DNA of 64,000 nucleotides from Pseudomonadota bacterium (lineage in GTDB: Bacteria > Myxococcota_A > UBA796 > GCA-2862545). Below the pieces are notes generated by a model. The model saw only the letters and a list, made by a program, of their open reading frames with translations. It did not search any database and was not told the origin of the DNA. This document shows positions 16,038 to 23,804 of the stretch, piece by piece. Location: NCBI GenBank assembly GCA_023954855.1, contig JAGSGY010000022.1, positions 1 through 64,000 on the forward strand, in the 5' to 3' direction. Both the position numbers and the translations under genes were made by a program. Each line of letters opens with the position of its first letter. Position 1 is the first letter of the stretch.

Positions 16038-17513
16038 CTACGGAGCAGGCTCCCAATCACCATGAAAGGCGATGGGCAGCAGCGGGAGTGGAATCCGCGC
16101 GACGGGACCGTCCGCCAGGCGGGTGGCCTCGAAGATGGCCAAGGTGGTGGTCTCAGCCAGCCCATCGGTGAGCAACGCGAGGATGTGGCCGTCGTCCTCG
16201 GCATCGTCGGCGGGTGCGAAGAGGGGCTCGCCCACGAACACGTTGTCGGGCGCCGTCCACAGCTGCTCGGGGAATGCGGGGTCGCGAAGGTCGATGCCGA
16301 TGATCGAGTCGAAGGGGTCGCTGAAGCGCTTGTCCTTGCGGGTGGCGCCGAACAGCCAGGGCGTCTCGCGGCCTTCGTGTTCGGGATGGAAGCGCGGAAA
16401 GTCGACGCCGTGTTCGGTGAGCAACTCCCAGGTCGCGGAGTCCGAGTCCTTCGGGACGGTGATGCGGTAGACCCGCTGTGCGCCCCGCTTCTCGGGCAGT
16501 GTGGGGTCGAAGTTGCCGTGGGGGCCGGTGTACCCGAACTCCTCGCCAAACTCGAAGGAGGTGAAGGCGCACGCGTCGACGATGAGGTCGCCATCCCGCT
16601 CGAAGGCATTGCCGAAGTGCACCACGAAGGCGTGATCGGGAAGGGTCACGGTGCGAACCGGGCCGCCCGCGCGAGGCACGAGATGAAGCACTCCGGTGGC
16701 CGCGCGTATGTCGGGGGCGACGGCGTGGAGCATGGTCCCCACACCGATCAGCGACTTCGCCAAGCTTGCAGGCTTGAGCCGGAGCGGGTTTCCGCCAAGC
16801 ACGAAGTACGTCGGCGAGAGGGCGTAGTCGTGGGTGAACAGCATGCCGTCGATTGGGGCCTCAGTGCTCTGCACTACCTGGTCGTCGGCGTCGATCTCGC
16901 GGAAGGTGAAGGTGGTGTTTCGGCCCATCGCGACACTGCACAGCACCAAGCGTTGCTGCTGAGCGTCCTTGCGCATGTGGGCGAGGGTGGCCGTACCCTC
17001 GAGGATGCCGCCGAAGTGCTCCTCGCCGCGGGTCTCGAGGGACACCGGATCGATGCCATACGGGGCTCCGGCCTCCCAGCCGGCCAGCAGACGGTCGCCC
17101 CAGCGCACGATGGTCGTGTTGGCGACGTTGCGCGGTGGCCCCATGCTCAGGTTCTGCCAGAAATGGTCGCTGGTATTGGTGCCGAGCCCGCGGTGGACGA
17201 GCTTTCCGGCGGCCTGTTCAGCCACGTAAGACGGGGTCTGCACGAAGGCAGCGCGCAGACGAAGGGAGCCGTCGTGTTGGAGCGCGAGGCTGCGGATGTA
17301 GCCATGTCCATCGAAGGGGTGGGCGGTGCGGTCGCCGATGCGCGTCCACCCTGGCCCGTTGGAGAGCATGCGCCCGCCGCGTAGGGCCTGGGGAATCTCG
17401 CCCTCGATCTGTGAGGGGTCGATGGTCAGGTCGAGCGGGCCGGGCGACACGCCCATGGCCACGTTCCACGAACGCGTGCGAGGTGGAAGGTCGGAGAGAG
17501 GAGTGGCGGTCAT
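16038..17513 (-). CDS. Carotenoid oxygenase (RPE65/CCD family)
   Basis: 491 residues from the ATG at 17513, preceded by GAGG; a second ATG six codons earlier lacks a ribosome site. The seven-bladed propeller's four iron-binding His can be placed: His179 in 'ATLAHMRKD', His228 in 'FTHDYA', His299 in 'VVHFGNAF' and His484 in 'FHGDWEP'. An early 'GPGWTRIGDRTAHPFDGHGYI' block is also diagnostic. Such enzymes cleave carotenoids or apocarotenoids at a double bond using non-haem Fe(II) and O2. The exact substrate cannot be read from sequence. It follows the 243-residue gene by 55 bases on the same strand. No carotenoid biosynthesis gene lies in the window. Confidence 0.9.
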   Translation of the reverse strand: MTATPLSDLPPRTRSWNVAMGVSPGPLDLTIDPSQIEGEIPQALRGGRMLSNGPGWTRIGDRTAHPFDGHGYIRSLALQHDGSLRLRAAFVQTPSYVAEQAAGKLVHRGLGTNTSDHFWQNLSMGPPRNVANTTIVRWGDRLLAGWEAGAPYGIDPVSLETRGEEHFGGILEGTATLAHMRKDAQQQRLVLCSVAMGRNTTFTFREIDADDQVVQSTEAPIDGMLFTHDYALSPTYFVLGGNPLRLKPASLAKSLIGVGTMLHAVAPDIRAATGVLHLVPRAGGPVRTVTLPDHAFVVHFGNAFERDGDLIVDACAFTSFEFGEEFGYTGPHGNFDPTLPEKRGAQRVYRITVPKDSDSATWELLTEHGVDFPRFHPEHEGRETPWLFGATRKDKRFSDPFDSIIGIDLRDPAFPEQLWTAPDNVFVGEPLFAPADDAEDDGHILALLTDGLAETTTLAIFEATRLADGPVARIPLPLLPIAFHGDWEPAP

Positions 17514-17586
17514 GGGACCTCGGGCGGGCATGGGCTACGCGAAGAGCGTACACACCCTCGGCCAGGCGTCACCTTGCGATGCGCTG

Positions 17587-18318
17587 TCACGCGTTGCGGT
17601 CGAGCTCGAGGACGATCTCGGGCGCCCCCGGGGGTCCGTACGGCCCCTCGAAGCGAAGCACTTCGTTTGTGTTGGGGTCAAACCACATGTAGTACCGCGG
17701 AAGCAGGGGCTTCGTGAGCTTGGTGAGCAAGCCCCCGAGGGGGACCCAGTCGTTGAAGTCGGGGTACATCTGCACCGCCATGGCCTGTCGCTTCTGGCCG
17801 TGGAGCTTCACCGTGCCAGGCCTTCCCTCAGCGTGAACTCGGGCCACGAAGCGGTCGTTCATCCAGGTGTACAGCGTGTGGCGGCGCGACCAGTCCTGGT
17901 GCGCCAACAGAAACGGAACCATCACCTCGGGGTAGGCATCATTTGGCAGGGGGATGGTCCCGGAACGAAAGTCGACCTCCTCCCGCCGAACTTCCTGATC
18001 GGAGCCGTCCTTGACGACGCGAAGCAAGCGGGCTGAGCGCATGGTGCCGTGAGCGACGTCGAGATCGAGGGTCTCGGAGATGGACCCGGCCTTGAGCGGA
18101 TGGGTCTGACGCACCTGCACGGCTGCGGGGGATGCTTCGAGGTGGACGTGGCTCGTGCCCGAAGGGTCGATGAGCTCGGCGGCGTCGAGCGGCGTCTTGA
18201 AAGCCCGCTTTGAGCGCGCTGACGGGCGGTACGTGAGTTCCCACGACGAGCCGGCGGGGGGTGGGGTGAGCAGCGAGATGGTGTCCTCCGGTGGCCGATG
18301 TATCCGGCGCTCCCGCAC
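17587..18318 (-). CDS. Hypothetical protein upstream of the carotenoid oxygenase
   Basis: 243 residues from a GTG with no convincing ribosome site, so the start is uncertain. No signal peptide or membrane helix. The sequence is mostly beta strands, with motifs such as 'YYMWFDPNTNEVLRFEGPYGPPGAPEIVLEL' broken across the last two strands (only the pattern is diagnostic). It is faintly like DUF3108-type proteins, which share the 'WxDpxTxxvLRfe' style ending. It is flanked on one strand by the stalked hydrolase (12 bases upstream) and the carotenoid oxygenase (55 bases downstream), so all three may be transcribed together. Function unknown. Confidence 0.55.
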   Translation of the reverse strand: MRERRIHRPPEDTISLLTPPPAGSSWELTYRPSARSKRAFKTPLDAAELIDPSGTSHVHLEASPAAVQVRQTHPLKAGSISETLDLDVAHGTMRSARLLRVVKDGSDQEVRREEVDFRSGTIPLPNDAYPEVMVPFLLAHQDWSRRHTLYTWMNDRFVARVHAEGRPGTVKLHGQKRQAMAVQMYPDFNDWVPLGGLLTKLTKPLLPRYYMWFDPNTNEVLRFEGPYGPPGAPEIVLELDRNA

Positions 18319-18330
18319 GCTGCGAGTGTC

Positions 18331-19491
18331 CTAGGGCGACTCGTACGCCAGCCATTGTTCTGCGAAGGACCGGGAGAGAAACCACGTGCCGTCGCGCGCT
18401 TCCCATGCGCCAGCCCCGTAGCTTGCGATGGCGGCGTCATCGATGATCTCTTCGCCGTGCAGGCCGTCGTCGACCCAGTGATACAGCAGCTGCCCGGACC
18501 ATCCGTCCTCTTCGGTGAGTGGGACGAGCCCTGATGCGGGGAGCGTTGCGATTCGCTCGCACACTAAGGCTTCGATGAACGGAACCATCAGATCGTGAGT
18601 GGTGCCGATGCCGGCGTGAATGCCTCCTGGCTCCAGCATGAGGGTCATCAATCCGCCGTGTGCCCTGCCGACATCGTGCAGGTTCAGGCCCGCGGTTCGC
18701 AGCCCACCGGGCTCCTTGGCGCCGACGACAATCAGTCCAGGTACGTCGAGGAACTGCGGCGTGAGCAGGCCGAGGTCGGCGAGGCCCTGCTCGTCTTGAG
18801 TCTTCACGCCGCCTTTGTATGCGATGTAGCCGGCCACCCGGTTCGTCATCCTCGAGGCAACCGGCACCATCAAGTGGCTTCCGCTCGAGTGGCCGAACAA
18901 TGCAATGGGAACGGTGGAGAGCTCTGGACGCCCGCTCTGTTCCGCGGCCGCGGCGAGGATGTCTTCCATGCGGAGCACAACCTGGTCGGGGAAGTTGTAG
19001 GCAACATCTCGGTCATCATCGGCATTCATCTCGACCTGCAGCAGCGCGTAATCGTGGCGGTACGCGGACTCGCGCCAGTCGATGTGGGGGTATTCGACGG
19101 TCCCGGCCACATGCTTCTCGAACACCATCACCATCTTCATAGGCTCGTCGGACGGCACGTAGAGGCTTGAAGGTTCCGCGAGCATGTTCGGGGTGTCGAC
19201 CGCGCTCAGGACGTCCACTGACCAATCTTGGCCGAGGTCGGCGGGCGGGATCTCGCGACCTGCACAGACCGTGTCGCTGTCTGTATCTGTGTCGCTGTCT
19301 GCATCCGTGTCGGCGTCTGCATCCGTGTCGGCGTCTGCGTCCGTGTCGGCGTCTGCATCCGTGTCGGCGTCTGCATCCGTGTCGGCGTCTGCATCCGTGT
19401 CCGTGTCTGACTCGGATGTGCTGGCCGTTTCATAGGTCGCCGGAGGCTGGCAACTCCACAAAAGGAGTGCCTGGAGAGTCAAACTTCGCAT
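18331..19491 (-). CDS. Stalked lipoprotein with alpha/beta-hydrolase domain
   Basis: 386 residues. A short signal peptide ends at 'LLLWSC' (lipobox Cys14). Residues about 27-75 are the Asp/Ala/Thr stalk. The catalytic domain has the nucleophile elbow 'LFGHSSGSH' with Ser at about residue 202. A likely catalytic His lies in 'GGIHAGIGTTHDLMVPF'; the acid residue cannot be fixed by eye. It resembles the PHB-depolymerase/dienelactone-hydrolase end of the fold family. It should be lipid-anchored with the enzyme held away from the membrane by the stalk, like the metzincin at the left edge. The ester or amide substrate is unknown. Confidence 0.75.
   Translation of the reverse strand: MRSLTLQALLLWSCQPPATYETASTSESDTDTDADADTDADADTDADADTDADADTDADADTDADSDTDTDSDTVCAGREIPPADLGQDWSVDVLSAVDTPNMLAEPSSLYVPSDEPMKMVMVFEKHVAGTVEYPHIDWRESAYRHDYALLQVEMNADDDRDVAYNFPDQVVLRMEDILAAAAEQSGRPELSTVPIALFGHSSGSHLMVPVASRMTNRVAGYIAYKGGVKTQDEQGLADLGLLTPQFLDVPGLIVVGAKEPGGLRTAGLNLHDVGRAHGGLMTLMLEPGGIHAGIGTTHDLMVPFIEALVCERIATLPASGLVPLTEEDGWSGQLLYHWVDDGLHGEEIIDDAAIASYGAGAWEARDGTWFLSRSFAEQWLAYESP
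19269..19418 (-). repeat. 18-base in-frame repeat encoding D-A-D-T-D-A stalk
   Basis: The unit GTGTCGGCGTCTGCATCC (plus strand) occurs about six times with small changes. Read on the minus strand it encodes the Asp/Ala/Thr stalk of the hydrolase lipoprotein. The unit is near-identical over several copies, so recent expansion by slippage is likely. Confidence 0.9.
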
Positions 19492-19534
19492 GGCATTATC
19501 GCAGGGAGGAAGCCAGGGTAAAGCTCCTCATCTA

Positions 19535-19667
19535 GCCATGACTGGCATGCGAATGAACTGAGTGGAATGCCTCAGTGTGTTGCGGTTTGCGCTTCACGAG
19601 CCTTGAGGACGCCAGCCACGTCGATCGTGACCTCGAGCCTGCGAACAATCTCCTTGACGTGTCAAGG
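19535..19667. promoter_or_regulatory. Inverted-repeat-rich divergent intergenic region
   Basis: The gap between the divergent genes at 19491 and 19754 is visibly less GC-rich than its surroundings. It holds three inverted repeats: GCCA-TGAC-TGGC (19535-19546), ACTGAG-N8-CTCAGT (19557-19576) and the strong palindrome CCTTGAC-GT-GTCAAGG (19652-19667). The arms of the last recur around another divergent gap at 34871-34900. These may be operators or parts of a small RNA; no gene is visible. Confidence 0.4.
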
Positions 19668-19753
19668 CAGTCCTCTTAAGCCTCATCCCACCAGGAGACC
19701 CGTTGCTCACTCAACCCAACATGACCGGAAGTGAAGTCTAACCCTGGGGATTC

Positions 19754-20695
19754 GTGCGATCCCCCGTGGGGGTCGTGTTGTTGTACGGAAACGAAAAGAC
19801 GAAGGAGATGGCGCGGTCCATTCTGCCTTCGAGGTGGCGGGGTGCGCGGCGGGCGAAGGCTCGCAGCAAGCGCGCGAACCGTCGAGCGGTGCGTCAGGAT
19901 CTGAAGCGCCTGATTCGCGATGATCTGCCTGAGAAGGTGGACTTGCGACGGGAGGACCGAGAGGCCATTCGCCAGGTCGTCTGGCGTCGTCGTGCGGCGG
20001 ACAAGCTGAATCCCTTCATCCGATGGGCCAAGGCGCGAACGGCAAACCTGCCGGTGGAGAGCCGGATCTCGCGCATGCGGTCGGTGCTTCCGGATGGCCT
20101 GATTGGCGAGCACGCCGTGTCTCACCTGGAGTGGGATGCCCACTTTCGTGTGGGCCACGTGCACGAGCGCTTCCCGGTCTACCGGTGGTGGGGTGAGGCC
20201 GTCGTGACCCGACTGCTTCGCGTTGCTCCGCGCTGGCGCGAAGACCTCGCGGTGAGTCGTCTGGTCGAGGCACAGCTGCGCGAGCGTCACCAGCCTGCCG
20301 TTTGGTGGGTCGTGACCGAGCACGGGCTGGTGCGACTTGTGTCCCGGACGGGTCCTCCGAAGCTCACTGCCGACTTTCACGGGTGGGTGGATACGCTCCG
20401 AGAGGCCGCGAGCGTGGGCTGGTCGGTCTACGTCGGCCCCGCCGAGCTTCGCGGCGTCACGCCAGGGGATGTGGTCGGTGCCGCCGGGGCGGTCTTCGAC
20501 GCCGTGGAATCTGTGGAGTTGTCGCGCGCCACTGCCTCCGCACGCCGCGGTTGGCAGCCTCATCCAGGACGTCATCCCGAGTGGTTGAAGACGGCCGGGG
20601 CCATTGCCTGGCTCTATGAGTCGGGCTGGCGCACCACTGAGGCGATTGTGGAGGCCCTGGAGGATGGCACGGTGTTGCCGCACGACCTTCGCTAG
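19754..20695 (+). CDS. Basic protein of unknown family
   Basis: 313 residues from GTG at 19754. An ATG at 19808 (MARSILPSRW...) is an attractive alternative N-terminus, but its GAAGGAG touches the start codon. The N-terminal 100 residues are extremely Arg/Lys-rich ('RGARRAKARSKRANRRAVR'), suggesting nucleic-acid contact. The C-terminal half is neutral, with Trp-rich segments 'WWVVTEHGLVRLVS', 'GWSVYVGPAELRGV' and 'AIAWLYESGWRTTEAIVEAL'. No motif of a transposase, nuclease or known DNA-binding fold is clear. It is preceded by the inverted-repeat-rich gap. I do not recognise it; paralogues elsewhere in the genome would point to a mobile or repeated gene. Confidence 0.55.
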   Translation: MRSPVGVVLLYGNEKTKEMARSILPSRWRGARRAKARSKRANRRAVRQDLKRLIRDDLPEKVDLRREDREAIRQVVWRRRAADKLNPFIRWAKARTANLPVESRISRMRSVLPDGLIGEHAVSHLEWDAHFRVGHVHERFPVYRWWGEAVVTRLLRVAPRWREDLAVSRLVEAQLRERHQPAVWWVVTEHGLVRLVSRTGPPKLTADFHGWVDTLREAASVGWSVYVGPAELRGVTPGDVVGAAGAVFDAVESVELSRATASARRGWQPHPGRHPEWLKTAGAIAWLYESGWRTTEAIVEALEDGTVLPHDLR

Positions 20696-20748
20696 GGGCG
20701 TGGCCGTTGCGCCCGGCGCGATCGGGTTAGCCACGGCCAGGAGCGTGC

Positions 20749-21510
20749 ATGCCCTTGCTGCCTCAGGATGTCCACATCGACTGCGCCAGGCCCGGTGCCG
20801 AGCCCCCCCGGGACATGCTGCCGGCGGCGGCAGCGATCATGGCCGGCGGCTTTCTCGTGGTATCGCTCGCCTGCGGCGCTGAGGTTCCGACGCTCGAGCA
20901 TCCCAGCATCGTGCACGAGGTCGCCACCGAGGCCGAGGAGCCGAGCGAAGAGCCGTCGGCTGGACGGACCCCGGCCGGACTCACCGAGAAGGCCGCGTGC
21001 GCGCCGGGCGGACTGCAGCGCGTGAACTTCTGGGATGGCGAGTATCCGCACCCGGTCATCGATGTCACCGAGGCCGTCACCGTTCCGGCCTATGCCGACC
21101 CCTGCGACGCAAAGAGCTCCACGAAGTGCACCCTCGAAGCCGGCGTTTACCACCCGTGGAGCGCGGGGGAAGCCTTCGTGACGCTGCGGGCTGTCCAGCA
21201 ATTCACGGCCAGCGAGGCCCTGACCGTCGAAGGGCGCGCCATCAAGAAGGGCGAGACGGTTGAGATTCCGTCCTACATGGCTGAGGGCTACTGCAGGTGG
21301 CGCGTGCGCGGCGAGGAGTTCGAGGCGATGTGCCCGGACGTCGCCGGTCTCGCGATGGTCGAGGCTGCCGGCTCTGCGCCTTCCGAAGTGCAGCTGCTCG
21401 ATCCAGGCTGCGGAAAGTGGGTCGAGGTGACTGGACTCCTGGCTCACGACAAGGTCAGAGACGGCGTCATCCTGGGCTACGGCTCGGTGGGGCCCGCCGA
21501 CGCGCATTGA
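20749..21510 (+). CDS. Putative exported (lipo)protein
   Basis: 253 residues from the ATG at 20749, which has AGGAG five bases upstream. The only hydrophobic segment (residues about 23-42, ending 'VVSLACGAE') looks like a lipoprotein signal whose Cys is residue 42, giving an unusually long n-region. Starts at 20815 or 20839 would give a normal signal but have poor ribosome sites. The mature part has six or more Cys and a 'RVNFWDGEYPHPVIDV' beginning that may be an SH3-like beta barrel. The role is unknown. The gene converges on the DUF2157/DUF4401 operon, with six bases between stops. Confidence 0.55.
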   Translation: MPLLPQDVHIDCARPGAEPPRDMLPAAAAIMAGGFLVVSLACGAEVPTLEHPSIVHEVATEAEEPSEEPSAGRTPAGLTEKAACAPGGLQRVNFWDGEYPHPVIDVTEAVTVPAYADPCDAKSSTKCTLEAGVYHPWSAGEAFVTLRAVQQFTASEALTVEGRAIKKGETVEIPSYMAEGYCRWRVRGEEFEAMCPDVAGLAMVEAAGSAPSEVQLLDPGCGKWVEVTGLLAHDKVRDGVILGYGSVGPADAH

Positions 21511-21516
21511 GCGGGG

Positions 21517-21633
21517 CTAGTCTGAGACGGGCGCGGCGGGCGCCACGTCCGAGCTTTCTCCGACGGCGATCCAGCCGAAGGTGACGACGAGCACGAGGAC
21601 GAGTCCCACGGCAATCCACCGCCTGGGCGTCAT
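21517..21633 (-). CDS. 38-residue membrane peptide, possible GDYXXLXY remnant
   Basis: The ATG at 21633 overlaps the DUF4401 stop as ATGA. The product is a single basic-start transmembrane helix ('RRWIAVGLVLVLVVTFGWI') with a short soluble tail. DUF2157 and DUF4401 genes are commonly followed by a GDYXXLXY-type protein whose N-terminus is just such a helix. Here translation stops before any GDYxxLxY motif. It may be a truncated relic or a genuinely minimal form. The tight coupling argues that it is still translated. Confidence 0.5.
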   Translation of the reverse strand: MTPRRWIAVGLVLVLVVTFGWIAVGESSDVAPAAPVSD

Positions 21634-22775
21634 GTTCCCTCCGGCGCCGCGGTCGGGTCGAGCCGGTCGAGCAGCTTCGCCGCAATGAGGAACCCGAGCC
21701 CGAGGCCGAGCAAGATCAGGAAGCGCTCCCGGTGGTTCACGTCCCACACGATGGTGTCGTAGACGCCGTATCCAAGCAGTCCCAGCACAGCACTTCCCTG
21801 AAGCACCACGTCTCTTGCGCGGGCGCCGAGGCCGAGCACGATCAGCGAGAGGATGACCCCAGGCACCGGAGCCGTCAGTGCGGCGGCAGCGACGGCAAGG
21901 ACCACTCCGAGGACTTGTCCGAGTGCACCCACACGCGCCTCATGCAGCAGGGTGCGCACGACGACCACTGCGGCGAGTCCATTGACGAACGGCTGGCTGA
22001 TCATCTCGTTGGCCACCACGTGTCCCAGAAGCACAAACGCGGCGAGACCGTGGCCAATGGGCGCGTGAGCTGCCCAGGCCCGAGTACGCAGCCAGAGGGG
22101 CCGAGCCATCCAGATCGCGACCAGCGCGACCGTGGCGATGGCCATAGTGAGTCCCCGCGTGTCGAAGAGCTCGTCCTCGAGCAGCATGGCCCACATTCCG
22201 ACGCCCGCGGCCGACAAGAAGCGCAGTGCGAAGTGTGGGCTGGTGAGCAAGCACAGCGACTGCGCGATGAGCACGGCGTAGATGAGCTCCTCGTTACGCA
22301 CCACATCGGCGAGGCCGATGGCAAAGCCCCCTTGGCCGGCGAGTACCCCCACCACCCCCATCTGGCCGAGGAAGTCGAGGCCGACGGTGCGGCCAAACAG
22401 GACCATGCGACCGCGTGCAGGGAGGGCATCGTCTTCGTCCGCGAGACGACGCTCGCGACCGAGTCGAACCACCTCGGGCCACCAGGCTGTCCCCATGGAC
22501 AAGGCCAGTGAGCTGATGCCGAGCAGAAACGAGACCACCAGCAGCACGCCGCCATCGTTGAGCCCCGCGAAGCAGACGATGACGAAGCCAATCCAGAACA
22601 GTAAGAAGAACGCGGTCAGCCACGCTCCTGCCCCCACGACAACGCGCAAGTACCAGGGCAGCTCGGCTTCGAGGGGGTCCGCTTCGATGCTACGGCTCGC
22701 GTCGAGCATCTTCGGCACGTCGTCGAGGAGATCGGCCTGTTGGAGGGCTTCACCGAGCTCGCGGAGGGTGCTCAT
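21630..22775 (-). CDS. DUF4401 multi-pass membrane protein
   Basis: 381 residues from the ATG at 22775, which overlaps the DUF2157 stop as ATGA. The frame is open further upstream, but that part is antisense-like Arg-rich sequence inside the DUF2157 gene. After a soluble 55-residue N-terminus there are about ten hydrophobic segments. The start 'LRELGEALQQADLL', the first helix pair and position directly after DUF2157 fit the DUF4401 family. The family forms an inner membrane module with DUF2157 and, usually, a GDYXXLXY protein; the biochemical role is unknown. Confidence 0.75.
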   Translation of the reverse strand: MSTLRELGEALQQADLLDDVPKMLDASRSIEADPLEAELPWYLRVVVGAGAWLTAFFLLFWIGFVIVCFAGLNDGGVLLVVSFLLGISSLALSMGTAWWPEVVRLGRERRLADEDDALPARGRMVLFGRTVGLDFLGQMGVVGVLAGQGGFAIGLADVVRNEELIYAVLIAQSLCLLTSPHFALRFLSAAGVGMWAMLLEDELFDTRGLTMAIATVALVAIWMARPLWLRTRAWAAHAPIGHGLAAFVLLGHVVANEMISQPFVNGLAAVVVVRTLLHEARVGALGQVLGVVLAVAAAALTAPVPGVILSLIVLGLGARARDVVLQGSAVLGLLGYGVYDTIVWDVNHRERFLILLGLGLGFLIAAKLLDRLDPTAAPEGT

Positions 22776-23779
22776 GCATCCCCCTGCGCCAGTGCGTGGC
22801 CGGCGCGAAGCCAGGCGAGCACGGCCACCGTCATTCCGAGCAGCACCATGACGAGAACCGGGGTGCCGACCACCACGAGCAGCATTTTGTCGAAGAGCTC
22901 GATGATGGCGCGGGCACCGGCGTTCGCGATGACCATGATGGCCGCAAGCAATGGGGCGGCCGCGAGGAAGAGGTCCCGCGCGCGCGGCCAGTACAGAGCC
23001 TGCGCGACGACGAGCAGTGCGACCAGAGCGGGAAGTGCGATCAGGCCGGCAGCGTCCACCTCGTCGTAGATCGTGGGGAGCGCCGTCGCGACGAGTGCGG
23101 CAATGCCAGCGGCTCCGAGAACACGCTGTGGCCAGCGGCCGTGCATCCACTCGACCCGCGGTGCGAGAAGCTCCCAGACCGCTAGCCCGCCGAGATTCAC
23201 GGCAGCGAGGGCGAGACCCGGCGCCGACATCGGGAGGTCCCGAAACGCGCGCATGGCCGGCTCAAAGAAGGCGAGAGCGGTGATGTTCAGCACCGCCACC
23301 CATCCCAGCGCCGCCGCAGACAGCCGGGCAGCGAGCACAAACGGGACCATCAGCACCGCCCAGGTCGCGAGCAGCGTCCACCAATCGCCCTCGCTTGGGT
23401 AGACCGCCGCCAGAACGACCAGCAGGGGACCGATCAACCCGCCAGCGACTGTCGTCACCAGCTTGCCGCCCAGTCCATCCGTACCGAGGCGCAGGCCCCC
23501 GACCGCGGCCAAGACAAACGAGCCGAGGGCCAAGCCGATCTGGCCATAGCGGCCCATCTCGGTCCAGTTGACGACCGCGTAGTAGGCGCTGCTTCCAAAC
23601 ACCTGAAGCACGCCGAGCGAGAGGGCGACTGCAGTCAGCCACCGCCGCCAGTCCTTCGCCGCCCGCGTGGCTGTGAGTTGGCGCACGCCCTCGGCAAGGG
23701 CCGCGTCGGACAGCGCGCCAAAGCGGCGTAGTGCGTGTAGGCGAGCGACAGTCGCCTTCGGCTCGGGAGGGGCGGGCAT
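22772..23779 (-). CDS. DUF2157 multi-pass membrane protein
   Basis: 335 residues. A cytoplasmic helical N-terminus ('LHALRRFGALSDAALAEGVRQL') matches the DUF2157 start and is followed by about nine transmembrane helices. It is the first gene of a translationally coupled operon with DUF4401 and a 38-residue membrane peptide. The lipoprotein gene at 23805 ends 25 bases upstream on the same strand and may feed into the same transcript. Function of the family is not known. Confidence 0.75.
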   Translation of the reverse strand: MPAPPEPKATVARLHALRRFGALSDAALAEGVRQLTATRAAKDWRRWLTAVALSLGVLQVFGSSAYYAVVNWTEMGRYGQIGLALGSFVLAAVGGLRLGTDGLGGKLVTTVAGGLIGPLLVVLAAVYPSEGDWWTLLATWAVLMVPFVLAARLSAAALGWVAVLNITALAFFEPAMRAFRDLPMSAPGLALAAVNLGGLAVWELLAPRVEWMHGRWPQRVLGAAGIAALVATALPTIYDEVDAAGLIALPALVALLVVAQALYWPRARDLFLAAAPLLAAIMVIANAGARAIIELFDKMLLVVVGTPVLVMVLLGMTVAVLAWLRAGHALAQGDA

Positions 23780-23804
23780 GGCGGACCTTACCGCGGTCGA
23801 CCCC

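Noticed and set aside
19269-19418. Tandem repeats considered as a CRISPR array
   Set aside because: Repeats are contiguous 18-base coding units without unique spacers and keep one reading frame; no cas genes nearby.
19676-20734. 352-residue minus-strand frame opposite the basic protein
   Set aside because: Composition is a Pro/Arg/His shadow, without motifs. The plus-strand frame has a better start region and sensible amino-acid use.
22776-23150. N-terminal extension of the DUF4401 gene
   Set aside because: Arg/Gly-rich antisense-like sequence inside the DUF2157 gene; the ATG at 22775 overlaps the DUF2157 stop as ATGA.
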